Shown here piece after piece: positions 1 to 8,664 of a stretch of 64,000 nt of DNA (the stretch's first letter is position 1; the number at the start of each line of letters is the position of its first letter). A program made the translations under genes and the position numbers. Under the pieces are notes generated by a model, which worked only from the letters and a program-made list of their open reading frames with translations, made no database searches and had not been told where the DNA came from. The DNA comes from Chryseobacterium paludis (GTDB lineage Bacteria; Bacteroidota; Bacteroidia; Flavobacteriales; Weeksellaceae). Location: assembly GCF_025403485.1 (NCBI RefSeq), contig NZ_CP099966.1, positions 2,170,001 through 2,234,000 on the forward strand, read 5' to 3'.

Positions 1-16
1 GTAACTCGTCTTTCAT
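1..16 (-). CDS. 5' end of a gene leaving the window (MKDEL...)
   Basis: Only five codons are visible on the minus strand, starting ATG at 16-14. The reason to call a gene is the -7 promoter box TAAATTTG (minus strand, 29-22), which ends 6 nt before the ATG. That arrangement recurs at other genes here (mutS2, gldD). Product unknown. It would be divergent from the lipoprotein gene at 290. Confidence 0.35.
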
Positions 17-21
17 TATAG

Positions 22-29
22 CAAATTTA
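22..29 (-). promoter_or_regulatory. Bacteroidota -7 box TAAATTTG
   Basis: Exact match to TAnnTTTG on the minus strand, directly before the start codon at 16. I see no clear -33 TTTG. The remainder of the 1-289 region is very AT-rich and holds nothing else I can name. Confidence 0.4.
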
Positions 30-249
30 TGAAATTTAAGGCTGATTTTAATTAAAACCTTTCCATCAATTTTCATCCCAAATAATTTCCTTTTTTAATA
101 TTTAATAAAAATTTTAAATCATTTTTTTTAAGATTATTAAATCCCATTAAACTTGGATTAATAAATAAAAAATTCACCAAAAAACTTAATTAAAAATAAA
201 TAATACTGAAAATTTATCATATTTTATAATTTTATATTTAATTATTTAT

Positions 250-257
250 TAAATTTG
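250..257 (+). promoter_or_regulatory. -7 box TAAATTTG for the lipoprotein gene
   Basis: Exact TAnnTTTG match 32 nt before the ATG at 290. It predicts a transcript start near 263 and a leader of about 27 nt. A -33 element is not evident. Confidence 0.45.
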
Positions 258-289
258 ATCAAAACTAACCCAATCAAAATCAATTAGAT

Positions 290-1477
290 ATGAGAAAACA
301 CTACTTATTTATTTTATTGTGTGTATTCACACTTTTAACAAATTGTGCAGGAGGAGACGATCCTGTGATGACTCCCCAAAATGTTGGCCCTACAGCTGTA
401 AAAACCGGAAAACTTACCGGAAAGGTGATGTCACAAAATGGAACAAAACCTATTGGAGGTGCTTCAGTTTTTACTTTTGATGACAAGTATAAAATCTATT
501 ACACTACTTCAGATGCAGATGGTAACTTTACCTTGGAAGCCCCGGTTGGAAATCACACCATTCATATCCAAACAGGTAATGGTAGTAATTTCCGTACGGA
601 AATTAACACAACTGTAAAAGATAATGAAACTTTAAATCTCGACGCCAGTCAAACCAAACTGAATCAGGTTGCAAAAATCGCTTACGTAAAAGGAACGTAT
701 GATAAAATCGAGGATATTATTCAGACTTTAGGCTATACCACCACCGAAATTACCAATACCGATCTTGCTAACCTAACTACTATTGCACAGTATGATATTA
801 TATTTCTTAACTGTGGTTCAAGGAATAGTTACTCTTCAAATCCGGGACTTTATTCTGTAATTGATACTAATTTAGCAACTTTTGTTGCTAACGGAGGAAG
901 TATCTACGCTTCAGATTGGGACGTTGCCTACTTAGTGGGTGGAACAACCAATACCAATAACTGTTCTCTTCCTGGAGGATTTGTTCCTGATACAAAATTA
1001 TGCTCTAAAAATATCGGAAGTTCAGGTACACTAGGCGCTACGGTAACTAATACGGGACTTACAACAGCTTTGGGGTTCAATACACTTAATATCGATTATG
1101 ACTTAGGTGCGTGGCAAAAAATAACTAATTATGATCCTGCTTATTGGGAAGTTTTAGTTAAAGAAACTTCATCAAATGACGCTTTAATGATCAGAACCAA
1201 TCATTTTACAGCAACAGGAATACCAACTACTCCGATAGGAAATGCTCCGAATTCAACATTTGTAACGGTTTGTATTACTCTTCCTGGAAACATCCAGATC
1301 AGTATTTCAGTTCCTCAGGTATTAGTTCCTTATTTGGTTGCATTAGGTGCAACAGTAGGACCATGCTCAGGATCTTCAACAAGTGGGTATATTTATTACA
1401 CAACTTTCCATAATCATGCTTCAGGTAACATTGGAAACGCCGGCGTAATTCTACAATATGTAATCTTAAACTTATAG
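290..1477 (+). CDS. Lipoprotein with carboxypeptidase-regulatory-like domain
   Basis: A 395-residue exported lipoprotein. The signal peptide ends in lipobox LLTNC with the lipidated Cys at residue 19, followed by AGGDD. Residues about 42-118 read as a CarboxypepD_reg-like beta-sandwich (GKLTGKVMSQNG..., GNFTLEAPVGNHTIHI). The remainder has a segment (IIFLNCGSRNS, NGGSIYASDWDVAYLVGG) reminiscent of a ThuA/GATase1-like fold, which would make it a surface carbohydrate-related or scaffold protein, but I cannot assign an activity. It is monocistronic, with its own -7 box upstream and a hairpin terminator downstream. Confidence 0.75.
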   Translation: MRKHYLFILLCVFTLLTNCAGGDDPVMTPQNVGPTAVKTGKLTGKVMSQNGTKPIGGASVFTFDDKYKIYYTTSDADGNFTLEAPVGNHTIHIQTGNGSNFRTEINTTVKDNETLNLDASQTKLNQVAKIAYVKGTYDKIEDIIQTLGYTTTEITNTDLANLTTIAQYDIIFLNCGSRNSYSSNPGLYSVIDTNLATFVANGGSIYASDWDVAYLVGGTTNTNNCSLPGGFVPDTKLCSKNIGSSGTLGATVTNTGLTTALGFNTLNIDYDLGAWQKITNYDPAYWEVLVKETSSNDALMIRTNHFTATGIPTTPIGNAPNSTFVTVCITLPGNIQISISVPQVLVPYLVALGATVGPCSGSSTSGYIYYTTFHNHASGNIGNAGVILQYVILNL

Positions 1478-1496
1478 AAAATCTTAAACTTATATT

Positions 1497-1528
1497 AAAA
1501 GGTGGCTTTTTTAAGGCCACCTTTTTTT
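1497..1528 (+). terminator. Rho-independent terminator
   Basis: AAAAGGTGGC and GCCACCTTTT form a stem with a T-tract, 20 nt after the lipoprotein stop codon. Confidence 0.8.
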
Positions 1529-1552
1529 ATCTTGCATATATAATTTTAAAGA

Positions 1553-2044
1553 ATGGATACAACGTTAATTAATATTCTCTGTCTTGTTTTATTAATATTA
1601 GGAATGCTGGGAACTTTCCTCCCTATTTTACCAGGCCTTTTATTAAGCCTTTGCGGTTTGTTGATTTATAAGTTTGGAACGGATGCCGATTTACCAATGC
1701 TTTATATTTGGGTTTTTGGAATCCTTACTGCTGCCTCCGCGGTTTTAAACTATGTAATTCCCGCTAAAACCAATAAAAAATATGGTGGAACAAAATGGGG
1801 AAGTATAGGTTCAGTAGTTGGTACCATTGTAGGGATGTTTATTCCTATTCCATTGGGATTTTTAATAGGGATGTTTGCCGGAGTATTTATAGGGGAATTA
1901 CTTCACGACAGCAAAGATATGGATAAAGCCCTTAAATCCACAAAAGGAGCTTTCATTGGATTTATATATGGTACGGGATTTAGTTTTGTTGTAGGTGTGG
2001 CAATGTTTTTGGTAGTAGTATTAGATATGCTCGATTACATTTAA
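1553..2044 (+). CDS. DUF456 family small membrane protein
   Basis: A 163-residue integral membrane protein with about four hydrophobic segments (residues ~6-40, 48-66, 80-115, 133-160). Glycine-rich helices such as GSVVGTIVGMFIPIPLGFLIGMFAGVFIGELL are characteristic of the DUF456 family, whose function is not established. The gene is 11 nt upstream of the next lipoprotein gene and probably cotranscribed with it. Confidence 0.75.
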   Translation: MDTTLINILCLVLLILGMLGTFLPILPGLLLSLCGLLIYKFGTDADLPMLYIWVFGILTAASAVLNYVIPAKTNKKYGGTKWGSIGSVVGTIVGMFIPIPLGFLIGMFAGVFIGELLHDSKDMDKALKSTKGAFIGFIYGTGFSFVVGVAMFLVVVLDMLDYI

Positions 2045-2055
2045 AATAGATTACC

Positions 2056-2553
2056 ATGTTATATAAAACCATTTTATTCAGTTTAGGTATGTTGGCTCTT
2101 ACGAACTGTAATGCTCAAAAAGAGACTAAATCACCTACAAAATCGTCTGGTACACCCAGCACAAAAGAAAAAACGATGAACAAAGAAGGAGACATTATTT
2201 ATTTCAATGAGGGAGAGAACAGATTTCTTAAAGAATACCAAATGAATGTTACTTTCACTAATATTTCTGAAGACAGTCGTTGTCCAGAGGGTGTCAATTG
2301 TATCTGGGCGGGTGTTGCAGTCGCCAATATTACGGTAATGGGAACGACAACAAGACCGGTTACTTTGACTTTAGCTACAACAGAAAATCCGGGAAGAAAT
2401 TATTTTAAATCTGCGGAGTTCAACGGATATACGATTTCATTAAATGATGTTGCCCCTTATCCTACTTCACAAAGTGGAGCAAAAGCACTTCCGGGAAAAT
2501 ATAAAATAGGAATTACGATTAAAAAGACTGGTGAAAAACCTACCATGAGATAG
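2056..2553 (+). CDS. Small lipoprotein, unknown function
   Basis: A 165-residue protein with a lipobox (LALTNC, Cys at residue 18) followed by a low-complexity K/S/T linker. The mature domain is a compact beta-rich fold with a probable disulfide (RCPEGVNCIWAGVA) and repeated TVMGTTTRPVTLTLAT-like strands. I recognise this cysteine motif only as recurrent in Bacteroidota secreted proteins. Its last 14 nt overlap the convergent ung gene, so no separate terminator fits between them. Confidence 0.65.
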   Translation: MLYKTILFSLGMLALTNCNAQKETKSPTKSSGTPSTKEKTMNKEGDIIYFNEGENRFLKEYQMNVTFTNISEDSRCPEGVNCIWAGVAVANITVMGTTTRPVTLTLATTENPGRNYFKSAEFNGYTISLNDVAPYPTSQSGAKALPGKYKIGITIKKTGEKPTMR

Positions 2554-3181
2554 GCTTCTTACCTTTCGAAACAAGATATTCATTAATTTTTGAAAAAGGT
2601 TTGCTTCCGAAAAATCCTCTGTATACAGAAAATGGCGATGGATGTGCCGATTTCAAAATAAAATGCTTAGCCGGATCTATGAGTTCGGCTTTTTTTTGTG
2701 CAAAGGCTCCCCACAAAACAAAAACTACATTTTCTTTTTTATCAGAAATTTCTTTAATGATATAATTGGTAAAGGTCTCCCAACCCAGATCTTTATGGGA
2801 ATTGGGAGTATGAGCGCGAACGGTTAATGTTGCATTCAATAACAAAACGCCCTGTTTCCCCCAATCATCTAATTCTTTTGAAGTTCTTACTATTCCCAGA
2901 TCATCCTTCAGTTCGATAAAGATATTCTTAAGAGATGGTGGAGCTGCAACCTGTTCTGAAACAGAAAAACATAAACCATTTGCCTGATGATCATTATGGT
3001 AAGGATCCTGCCCGATAATCACCACTTCGATGTCATCAAAAGGTGTGATTTCTAATGCCCTGAAAATTTGATTTTTAGGTGGAAATACTTTGGTAGTTGC
3101 ATACTCCTGCTTTACTTTTCCCCAAAGATTAGTAAAATATTCTGTGCTTTTTATAGGTGCTAAAATTTCTGTCCAGGTCAT
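2540..3181 (-). CDS. ung: Uracil-DNA glycosylase (family 1)
   Basis: This 213-residue enzyme removes uracil from DNA in base-excision repair. Diagnostic motifs are present: the water-activating loop GQDPYH at residues ~57-62, the Phe stacking region NGLCFSV, the LLNATLTVRAHTPNSH segment, and the HPSPFSVYRGFFG leucine-loop region near the C-terminus. Length is typical for family 1. It is transcribed alone and overlaps the lipoprotein gene tail to tail by 14 nt. Confidence 0.96.
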   Translation of the reverse strand: MTWTEILAPIKSTEYFTNLWGKVKQEYATTKVFPPKNQIFRALEITPFDDIEVVIIGQDPYHNDHQANGLCFSVSEQVAAPPSLKNIFIELKDDLGIVRTSKELDDWGKQGVLLLNATLTVRAHTPNSHKDLGWETFTNYIIKEISDKKENVVFVLWGAFAQKKAELIDPAKHFILKSAHPSPFSVYRGFFGSKPFSKINEYLVSKGKKPISW

Positions 3182-3260
3182 GGTTTGGATTTAATAATTT
3201 GAAAAGGGACTAATTTGACAATCAATTTTCATCTGGTGTATATACTAAATGATAGATTAA

Positions 3261-3764
3261 CTATTTCTTTAAGTTAAAAATAATATTATCCGGAAAACCT
3301 TCATCCTTCTTATCTCTCTCCAAAATAAAGTGATGTTTTAGAAGAAGTCCAATTGAATTTTCATTATCCTTATTTGTAATAGCTAAAATTTCCTGCAAAT
3401 TTAATTCATTAAAACCGTAATCTAAAACCGCTTCTAATGCTTCGGACATTATTCCTTTTCTGTGATAGTCGGGTAATAATTCATAACCCACTTCCGCTAC
3501 TTTTCGGTCTTCAGAAAAATTCCACAGGCAAATTGTTCCGATAAGATTGGATTTATCTTTATAAGAAATACCTAAATAAAGGGTTTGCTTATTTTCAGTA
3601 TTTTTTTTAATCGTTAAAATAAAATTCAATGCATCATAATTCGTTTTAGGCGAATTTCTCAAAACATATTTATTGATCACCTCGTTACTTCTGATCTTTA
3701 GAATATCTTCAGCATAGGTTTCATCAATCTCCTTTAAAATTAATCGTTGGGTTTCTAGGGTCAT
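3261..3764 (-). CDS. GNAT family N-acetyltransferase (RimJ/RimL-like)
   Basis: A 167-residue acetyltransferase of the RimJ/RimL subgroup. It begins METQRLILKEIDE-style (here TLETQRLILKEI), has the central beta-strand IGTICLWNFSEDRKVAEVGYELLPDYHRKGIMSEAL that carries the acetyl-CoA binding R/Q-x-x-G-x-A/M motif, and ends with NENSIGLLLKHHFILE. The substrate cannot be read from sequence. It is 6 nt downstream of the small gene at 3771, so the two form an operon. Confidence 0.85.
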   Translation of the reverse strand: MTLETQRLILKEIDETYAEDILKIRSNEVINKYVLRNSPKTNYDALNFILTIKKNTENKQTLYLGISYKDKSNLIGTICLWNFSEDRKVAEVGYELLPDYHRKGIMSEALEAVLDYGFNELNLQEILAITNKDNENSIGLLLKHHFILERDKKDEGFPDNIIFNLKK

Positions 3765-3770
3765 CTCAGC

Positions 3771-4073
3771 TTAATTTATAGACTTTAGTTTTAAATAATG
3801 ATCTTTCCCTAACGTAACATAAAATAGAGATAAGAAAGGATTACGACCACTTAAATTATATCGAAGTACCTCATCCAGATTGATTTCTAAGTTGATTACA
3901 TTAGATCTGCACCAATCTATTTGCGCTCTTAATTGATATATACCTGGCATTACTTCAAATTCTTTAGATTCTCCGTCTTTAATCTCACCTATTTTCTTAT
4001 CTCCCAAAAAGATTCCTATAGATCTTAAAGCATTCGAAAATTCAGATGAACGGTTAATAATTAGTTTTGTCAC
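3771..4073 (-). CDS. Hypothetical 100-residue protein (PEGA-like strand pattern)
   Basis: A short cytosolic-looking protein with no signal peptide. The stretch IFLGDKKIGEIKDGESKEFEVMPGIYQLRAQIDW resembles a PEGA/carrier-type beta-sandwich in which a small domain is capped with a hairpin. No enzyme motif is visible. It is divergent from mutS2, separated by 79 nt, and precedes the acetyltransferase by 6 nt. Confidence 0.55.
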   Translation of the reverse strand: MTKLIINRSSEFSNALRSIGIFLGDKKIGEIKDGESKEFEVMPGIYQLRAQIDWCRSNVINLEINLDEVLRYNLSGRNPFLSLFYVTLGKDHYLKLKSIN

Positions 4074-4140
4074 TGTCTTGTATTTAAATTATTAATGGTC
4101 TCTTTAATAATCAAATATACATAATAATCAAATTTCTCAC

Positions 4141-4148
4141 TAAATTTG
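4141..4148 (+). promoter_or_regulatory. -7 box TAAATTTG placed for a leaderless mutS2 mRNA
   Basis: Exact TAnnTTTG. The GTG start codon lies 5 nt after the box, where transcription is expected to begin, so the message would have little or no 5' leader. Confidence 0.5.
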
Positions 4149-4152
4149 CAGT

Positions 4153-6300
4153 GTGTATATAAATAAAGAAGATTTAAACGAATTAGAGTTTCCGCAATTG
4201 CTCGCGGAAATTTCTCCTTTTGCGTATTCTCCGAAAACAAGAGAAAAAATCCTTCACCTTCGTCCGATGGAAATTGACGAAGCAGAACTTTCTTTGAAAA
4301 AAACTTCAGAATATCTTTCTAGTTTTGAAAGTTCAAATGCTATTCCGTTCGATGAATATGAAGATATTGAAGTAGAGCTTAAATTAATGCTGATCGAAAA
4401 TTACCGTCTGGAAAACAGCGCTTTCATCAAAATAAAAACTTTAACGGAACAAATAGGAAAGCTACAAAAATTCTTTCCAACCATGCCTGATACCTTCCCT
4501 AATCTTATGGAAGATGCTTCTGTTCTGGAATTTAAAAAAGAGATCATTGATAAGGTTGATAAAGTTTTCAATCGTTTTGGGGAAGTGAAAAGTGAAGCTT
4601 CACCTATTTTAAAAACGTTACGAACAGAAATTCAGCAAGCTAAAAAAGCAATTCAGGAAAATTTCAATCGTGTATTGTTCAATTATGGCCAAAGTGATTT
4701 TTTAGATGATATCCGAGAAAGTATTATTGAAGACCAAAGGGTTTTAGCTGTAAAATCAGCATACAAAAAAAGAGTTCCCGGAAGAGTTTTAGGACTTTCA
4801 AAAACCGGTTCTATCACATATATTCAACCGGATAGTGTGGTAACCCATTATTTTAAGCTTAAAGAAAATGAGGAGGAAGAGAAGAAAGAAATTGATAAGA
4901 TCCTTAGAAAGCTGACTGCTGAATTAGCAGAATTCCAACCTCAGCTTTGGCGATATCAGAAATATATCTTTGATCTCGACTTAACGAGGGCGAAGGCTAA
5001 GTTTTCAGAAATGATTAATGGTGTTTTACCTAAGATCAACCGCCATAAAACACTCAGATTAAGAGAGGCCTTCCATCCTTTGCTATGGTTGAGAAATAAG
5101 GCAGAAAACAAAATAATCCACTCGCAGACATTAAGTTTAACGGAACACAACAGAATCATATGTATTTCAGGACCGAATGCGGGAGGAAAGTCGATTACGC
5201 TGAAAACGGTCGGATTACTCCAATTAATGATTCAGAGTGGAATTTTAGTTCCTGTTCATCCGAAATCTGAAATGTTTTTCTTTGATAAGATCATGACGGA
5301 TATTGGAGATAATCAGTCGATTGAAAATCACCTTTCTACGTATTCATCCCGATTAAAGAAAATGGGTGGTATCATTCGTGAGTCTGATGCCAATACTCTT
5401 TTATTGATCGATGAGTTCGGAACCGGTTCTGACCCGGAATTAGGTGGTGCTTTAGCAGAAAGTTTCCTTGAGTTTTTCTATGATAAAAAGAGTTTTGCCA
5501 TTATAACAACACACTATACCAATATCAAATTGGTTATAGAGCAGCTTCCCAATGCTGAAAATGCAGCGATGTTGTTTAATGAGGAAACGCTGGAACCAAT
5601 GTATAAATTAGAAGTCGGACAAGCGGGAAGCTCATTCACTTTTGAGGTTGCTGAAAAAAATAAGATCCCTAGATTTATCATTCATTCTGCAAAGAAAAAA
5701 GTAGAACATGATATTGTAAATCTTGATAAGACGATTGTAAAACTGCAGCAGGAAAAATTTGAGGTTGAAAAACTTAAAACAGACCTTGCGGAAAGAAAAG
5801 AATCAGTTGAAGATAAGCGTGACAATCTGCAAAAACTAAACGAACAGCTCCAGCAAAAGCTTTTCAATTTCCAAAAATTATATGAAGATGAACACCGCAA
5901 ACTTCAATTCGGAAATAAAATTGAGGCCTTTGTTGATAGTTACGTAAAAGGTAAATCCCGAAAGGATGTGGTGAAAGATTTCGTAAAGATCCTGGAGCAG
6001 GAAAAGTTTCGAAAAGTGGGTGCTGATAAAGATGAAACAAAACGTCTTCAAGTGGTAAAAAGAAAAATTACCCAGCAGCTTAAAAAAGAAGATGTTATTG
6101 AAAAGATCGCTGAAACGAATGAAAAGATAGAGGAGAAACGTAAAGTAGACCGCGCCGTATGGATGAAAATAGGACAACGGGTCCGTATTCCGGGAAGTAC
6201 AAGTGTCGGTACTATAGAAAAAATTTCCAGAAATAAAGTGATCGTTAATTATGGAACCTTTAAGACCACAATTAATGCCGATGAATTAGAGAGAATTTAA
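4153..6300 (+). CDS. mutS2: MutS2-type DNA mismatch/recombination ATPase lacking Smr domain
   Basis: A 715-residue MutS-family ATPase. The N-terminus (LEFPQLLAEISPFAYSPKTREKIL) matches MutS2 and supports the GTG start at 4153. The Walker A motif GPNAGGKS is at ~340-347, Walker B LLLIDEFGTGSDP at ~417-429, and a long charged coiled coil runs ~505-640. The C-terminus is a KOW-like beta domain (RVRIPGSTSVGTIEKISRNKVIV). Classical MutS2 (about 780 residues) ends with an Smr nuclease domain, and none is present here, so nuclease activity is not expected. Monocistronic with a strong terminator. Confidence 0.9.
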   Translation: MYINKEDLNELEFPQLLAEISPFAYSPKTREKILHLRPMEIDEAELSLKKTSEYLSSFESSNAIPFDEYEDIEVELKLMLIENYRLENSAFIKIKTLTEQIGKLQKFFPTMPDTFPNLMEDASVLEFKKEIIDKVDKVFNRFGEVKSEASPILKTLRTEIQQAKKAIQENFNRVLFNYGQSDFLDDIRESIIEDQRVLAVKSAYKKRVPGRVLGLSKTGSITYIQPDSVVTHYFKLKENEEEEKKEIDKILRKLTAELAEFQPQLWRYQKYIFDLDLTRAKAKFSEMINGVLPKINRHKTLRLREAFHPLLWLRNKAENKIIHSQTLSLTEHNRIICISGPNAGGKSITLKTVGLLQLMIQSGILVPVHPKSEMFFFDKIMTDIGDNQSIENHLSTYSSRLKKMGGIIRESDANTLLLIDEFGTGSDPELGGALAESFLEFFYDKKSFAIITTHYTNIKLVIEQLPNAENAAMLFNEETLEPMYKLEVGQAGSSFTFEVAEKNKIPRFIIHSAKKKVEHDIVNLDKTIVKLQQEKFEVEKLKTDLAERKESVEDKRDNLQKLNEQLQQKLFNFQKLYEDEHRKLQFGNKIEAFVDSYVKGKSRKDVVKDFVKILEQEKFRKVGADKDETKRLQVVKRKITQQLKKEDVIEKIAETNEKIEEKRKVDRAVWMKIGQRVRIPGSTSVGTIEKISRNKVIVNYGTFKTTINADELERI

Positions 6301-6335
6301 GCTTATTTAGCAACAAATTAAATTTAATAAAAAAC

Positions 6336-6368
6336 AAAAGAGAGTACTTCAAGCACTCTCTTTTCTCT
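6336..6368 (+). terminator. Rho-independent terminator after mutS2
   Basis: A perfect 10-bp stem AAAAGAGAGT / ACTCTCTTTT with a 9-nt loop, followed by T-rich sequence. Confidence 0.8.
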
Positions 6369-6374
6369 TTTCTC

Positions 6375-6482
6375 TCACTTCTTAATAAATTTTAACCTGA
6401 TATTATTATTTTCTTTTCCTTTGAATTCAATAAAATACACTCCTTTAGGCTGAAGTTGCTGTAATACTTGAGACCTGAACAT
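6375..6482 (-). pseudogene. Remnant of a T9SS type A C-terminal sorting domain
   Basis: Read on the minus strand, this stretch encodes 35 residues then TGA, ending GVYFIEFKGKENN...LKFIKK. That is the last two beta-strands and terminal lysines of a type A T9SS sorting domain (usual form: GVYFlKi...kKiiK). Nothing upstream of it continues the protein: the preceding sequence is AT-rich and low complexity. I read it as the surviving 3' end of a deleted secreted-protein gene. The rest of the 6301-6652 gap holds the mutS2 terminator and no other visible feature. Confidence 0.55.
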
Positions 6483-6652
6483 TGGTTGGCACATTTTATT
6501 AGTTTTTAATATTTTAATAAAAATTATACTAATATATTGAATCATCAATTATAGGATATCAAGTAAATTTTATAAAATTAAAATTCCCTTTATTTTGCAA
6601 TAAAGAAAAACAAAAGCAATATTCATTCAACTTTTTATATCTTTAAAAGAAA

Positions 6653-7642
6653 ATGTTTAAGAAAATCATCTTTGGAATAATTGCTTTTCTGTTAGTATGG
6701 ATCCTGTTTATATGGGGAAAATACTATTTTTTCTATCCATCTTATTCACAGGAAGATATCAATACTATTTTTAAAAAAGAAAATCTGAAAGCTCCCGTTT
6801 ATGACTCTATAAACATACGCGGATACAGTATTCATTATCTCACTAATAAAGCCAATGATGATGTAATCACTAATCAGGAAACGCGAAAGAAAAAGCCCTA
6901 CCTCTTCTTGATACATGACAGTGGAAAGAATTCCGGATATTTTTTAGACTATTTTAAGAATAAAGAAATCAATAAAATATTTCATATCATCGCAGTGGAT
7001 AGGATTGGTTTTGGAAAATCTCATTTTATAAAATCTGAAAGTGAAGATCAAAAAGAGTTTGGGGAAGATTTAGACTATGTAACTTCTGTCATGCCTAAAG
7101 AGATTTTAAAGAATGAAGGCCAACATCTTGAAGAAGTTCGTATTGTTACGAATGGTTGTGCCGGTTTATTGGGCTTAAAAGCATACAACTGGGCAGATTT
7201 AACTTATGTGAAAGTTTTCATGTTTTATCCCGAAACAGAACCCAGATTTTTTGGAAGTATTTTCTTTAGTAAACTAATCTCCAGTCCATTTTTAAGCTTT
7301 CTTTTTCCACGGGACTTTGTGAGTAAACATCAAGACTTATTATTGATGGATGATTCAAAAGGACAAGGCAGAAAAACCCTTTTTGAAAATGCTAAAATTT
7401 CCGAAAACAAAGGAATCAGCAGCGATGGCCCTATGTTTCCTGCAGGTAAGGGATTCAAATCTATATTCTTTATAGTTGCAAACAAAAAAGCGAAGGAACA
7501 GACCGAAAATATCATTGAAACCAATAATTTTCTAGTAGAAGAAGCTGATAAAAAGAACATTTATAAAGATCCTGGGTTCGTGCTGGATAAAATTTTATTG
7601 AACGATTTTTATACTTTGGATTTTAATAGGATTAGAAGATAA
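6653..7642 (+). CDS. Membrane-anchored alpha/beta-hydrolase-like protein
   Basis: A 329-residue protein with an N-terminal signal anchor (residues ~4-22). The fold cues are an alpha/beta hydrolase: oxyanion-type LIHDSGKNSG in place of HGxxG, the strand AVDRIGFGKS, and a nucleophile-elbow position VTNGCAGLLGL. The usual GxSxG serine is replaced by cysteine (NGCAG), so it may be inactive or use Cys as dienelactone hydrolases do. The expected C-terminal His is not obvious. Transcribed alone; function unknown. Confidence 0.6.
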   Translation: MFKKIIFGIIAFLLVWILFIWGKYYFFYPSYSQEDINTIFKKENLKAPVYDSINIRGYSIHYLTNKANDDVITNQETRKKKPYLFLIHDSGKNSGYFLDYFKNKEINKIFHIIAVDRIGFGKSHFIKSESEDQKEFGEDLDYVTSVMPKEILKNEGQHLEEVRIVTNGCAGLLGLKAYNWADLTYVKVFMFYPETEPRFFGSIFFSKLISSPFLSFLFPRDFVSKHQDLLLMDDSKGQGRKTLFENAKISENKGISSDGPMFPAGKGFKSIFFIVANKKAKEQTENIIETNNFLVEEADKKNIYKDPGFVLDKILLNDFYTLDFNRIRR

Positions 7643-7773
7643 TGTCCTGCATATTGAACCGTCTTTTTAAATATTTCAAACAAAGTTCAACCTTTTTACA
7701 GGTCATCTAAAACCAATAACTAATATTAAGGATTTAGAGTTATATAATTATCTTCCGAAAAGTATTTAATTTA

Positions 7774-7781
7774 TATATTTG
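7774..7781 (+). promoter_or_regulatory. -7 box TATATTTG that decides the downstream start codon
   Basis: Exact TAnnTTTG. The first possible ATG (7782) would lie before the expected transcript start (~7787), so the ATG at 7803 is the better start. Confidence 0.5.
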
Positions 7782-7802
7782 ATGCATCAAAAATTTTTCA
7801 TA

Positions 7803-8600
7803 ATGATTTCCGTAAATAAAGCAGTCTATTTATCAGCCTTCAGTTTATTCTCATTAGCTTTTGTAAAAGGCCAGCAAAAAATTCCTTTTGGAGTGGTAAA
7901 GGCTGAAGAAGGTTACGCGAATGTTAGGGTTGCCAAGGATAATTATAGAAAAATTGTTGATAAGATCAGAATGCGTAAAGGAGATGTCTTTCTTTATGTA
8001 AAACCGGCTCCGGGAGAAACAGAATGGTTATGGATCAAATATCCCGAAAAGCAAGACACTGAAAAACCTTTTGTGAGATATGAGAATCTTGACAAAGAAG
8101 GTATGGTGAATAAAGAACGTGTAGCTTTTATTGATCAGCTTCCTCAATACACACCGTCCAAATCCAAAAACGGAAGATCCCTTATTTTCACTGACAATAA
8201 CAATCCTAAAATACCTACTGCCCAAAGAAATAAGGTTATCATTGATGTCTATCCTTCCAATGCCAGTTATAGGAAACAGGAAAAAGATGCGGATGGAACA
8301 ATCCTTACTATTGATAAAGTAAAACCTTGGGGTATCAGTAAAGAACTTCCTGAAGGGATGACAGAAATCAAGTCTATCCGTGTACAACAGGTTGGAAGAG
8401 GTTCCGTTTTTGTAAGAGAAGCTATTAAAAATATGTTCCAGCCGACTATGGATTTCAATAACATTAGTGTTGCTGCTATTGACAATGATAACATTTTTCT
8501 TTATATGATCAACGGTTCCGGGGAAAACAGATATACCACGCTCTGGACGATCAGACAAGGAAAGGTTGCTCACCAGATTATTTTTAAAAATCCTGAATAA
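7803..8600 (+). CDS. Exported protein of unknown function
   Basis: A 265-residue protein when started at ATG 7803. An upstream in-frame TTG/ATG pair at 7779/7782 overlaps the promoter and is less likely. The signal peptide MISVNKAVYLSAFSLFSLAFVKGQ is cleaved near residue 24. The mature part has an SH3-like look early (EEGYANVRVAKDNYRKIVDKI, then GDVFLYVK), similar to bacterial SH3 domains that bind envelope polymers. The rest is unassigned. Monocistronic. Confidence 0.6.
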   Translation: MISVNKAVYLSAFSLFSLAFVKGQQKIPFGVVKAEEGYANVRVAKDNYRKIVDKIRMRKGDVFLYVKPAPGETEWLWIKYPEKQDTEKPFVRYENLDKEGMVNKERVAFIDQLPQYTPSKSKNGRSLIFTDNNNPKIPTAQRNKVIIDVYPSNASYRKQEKDADGTILTIDKVKPWGISKELPEGMTEIKSIRVQQVGRGSVFVREAIKNMFQPTMDFNNISVAAIDNDNIFLYMINGSGENRYTTLWTIRQGKVAHQIIFKNPE

Positions 8601-8664
8601 TTCACTATACTTCTCTGTATTATCCTTATTTTTGTCATTGAAAAAGTTTTAACGCTTATTCATC

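Noticed and set aside
8028..8573. Long minus-strand reading frame (181 codons) inside the exported protein at 7803
   Set aside because: It is antisense to a gene with a signal peptide and a promoter. Its own translation is low complexity with no motif and no promoter.
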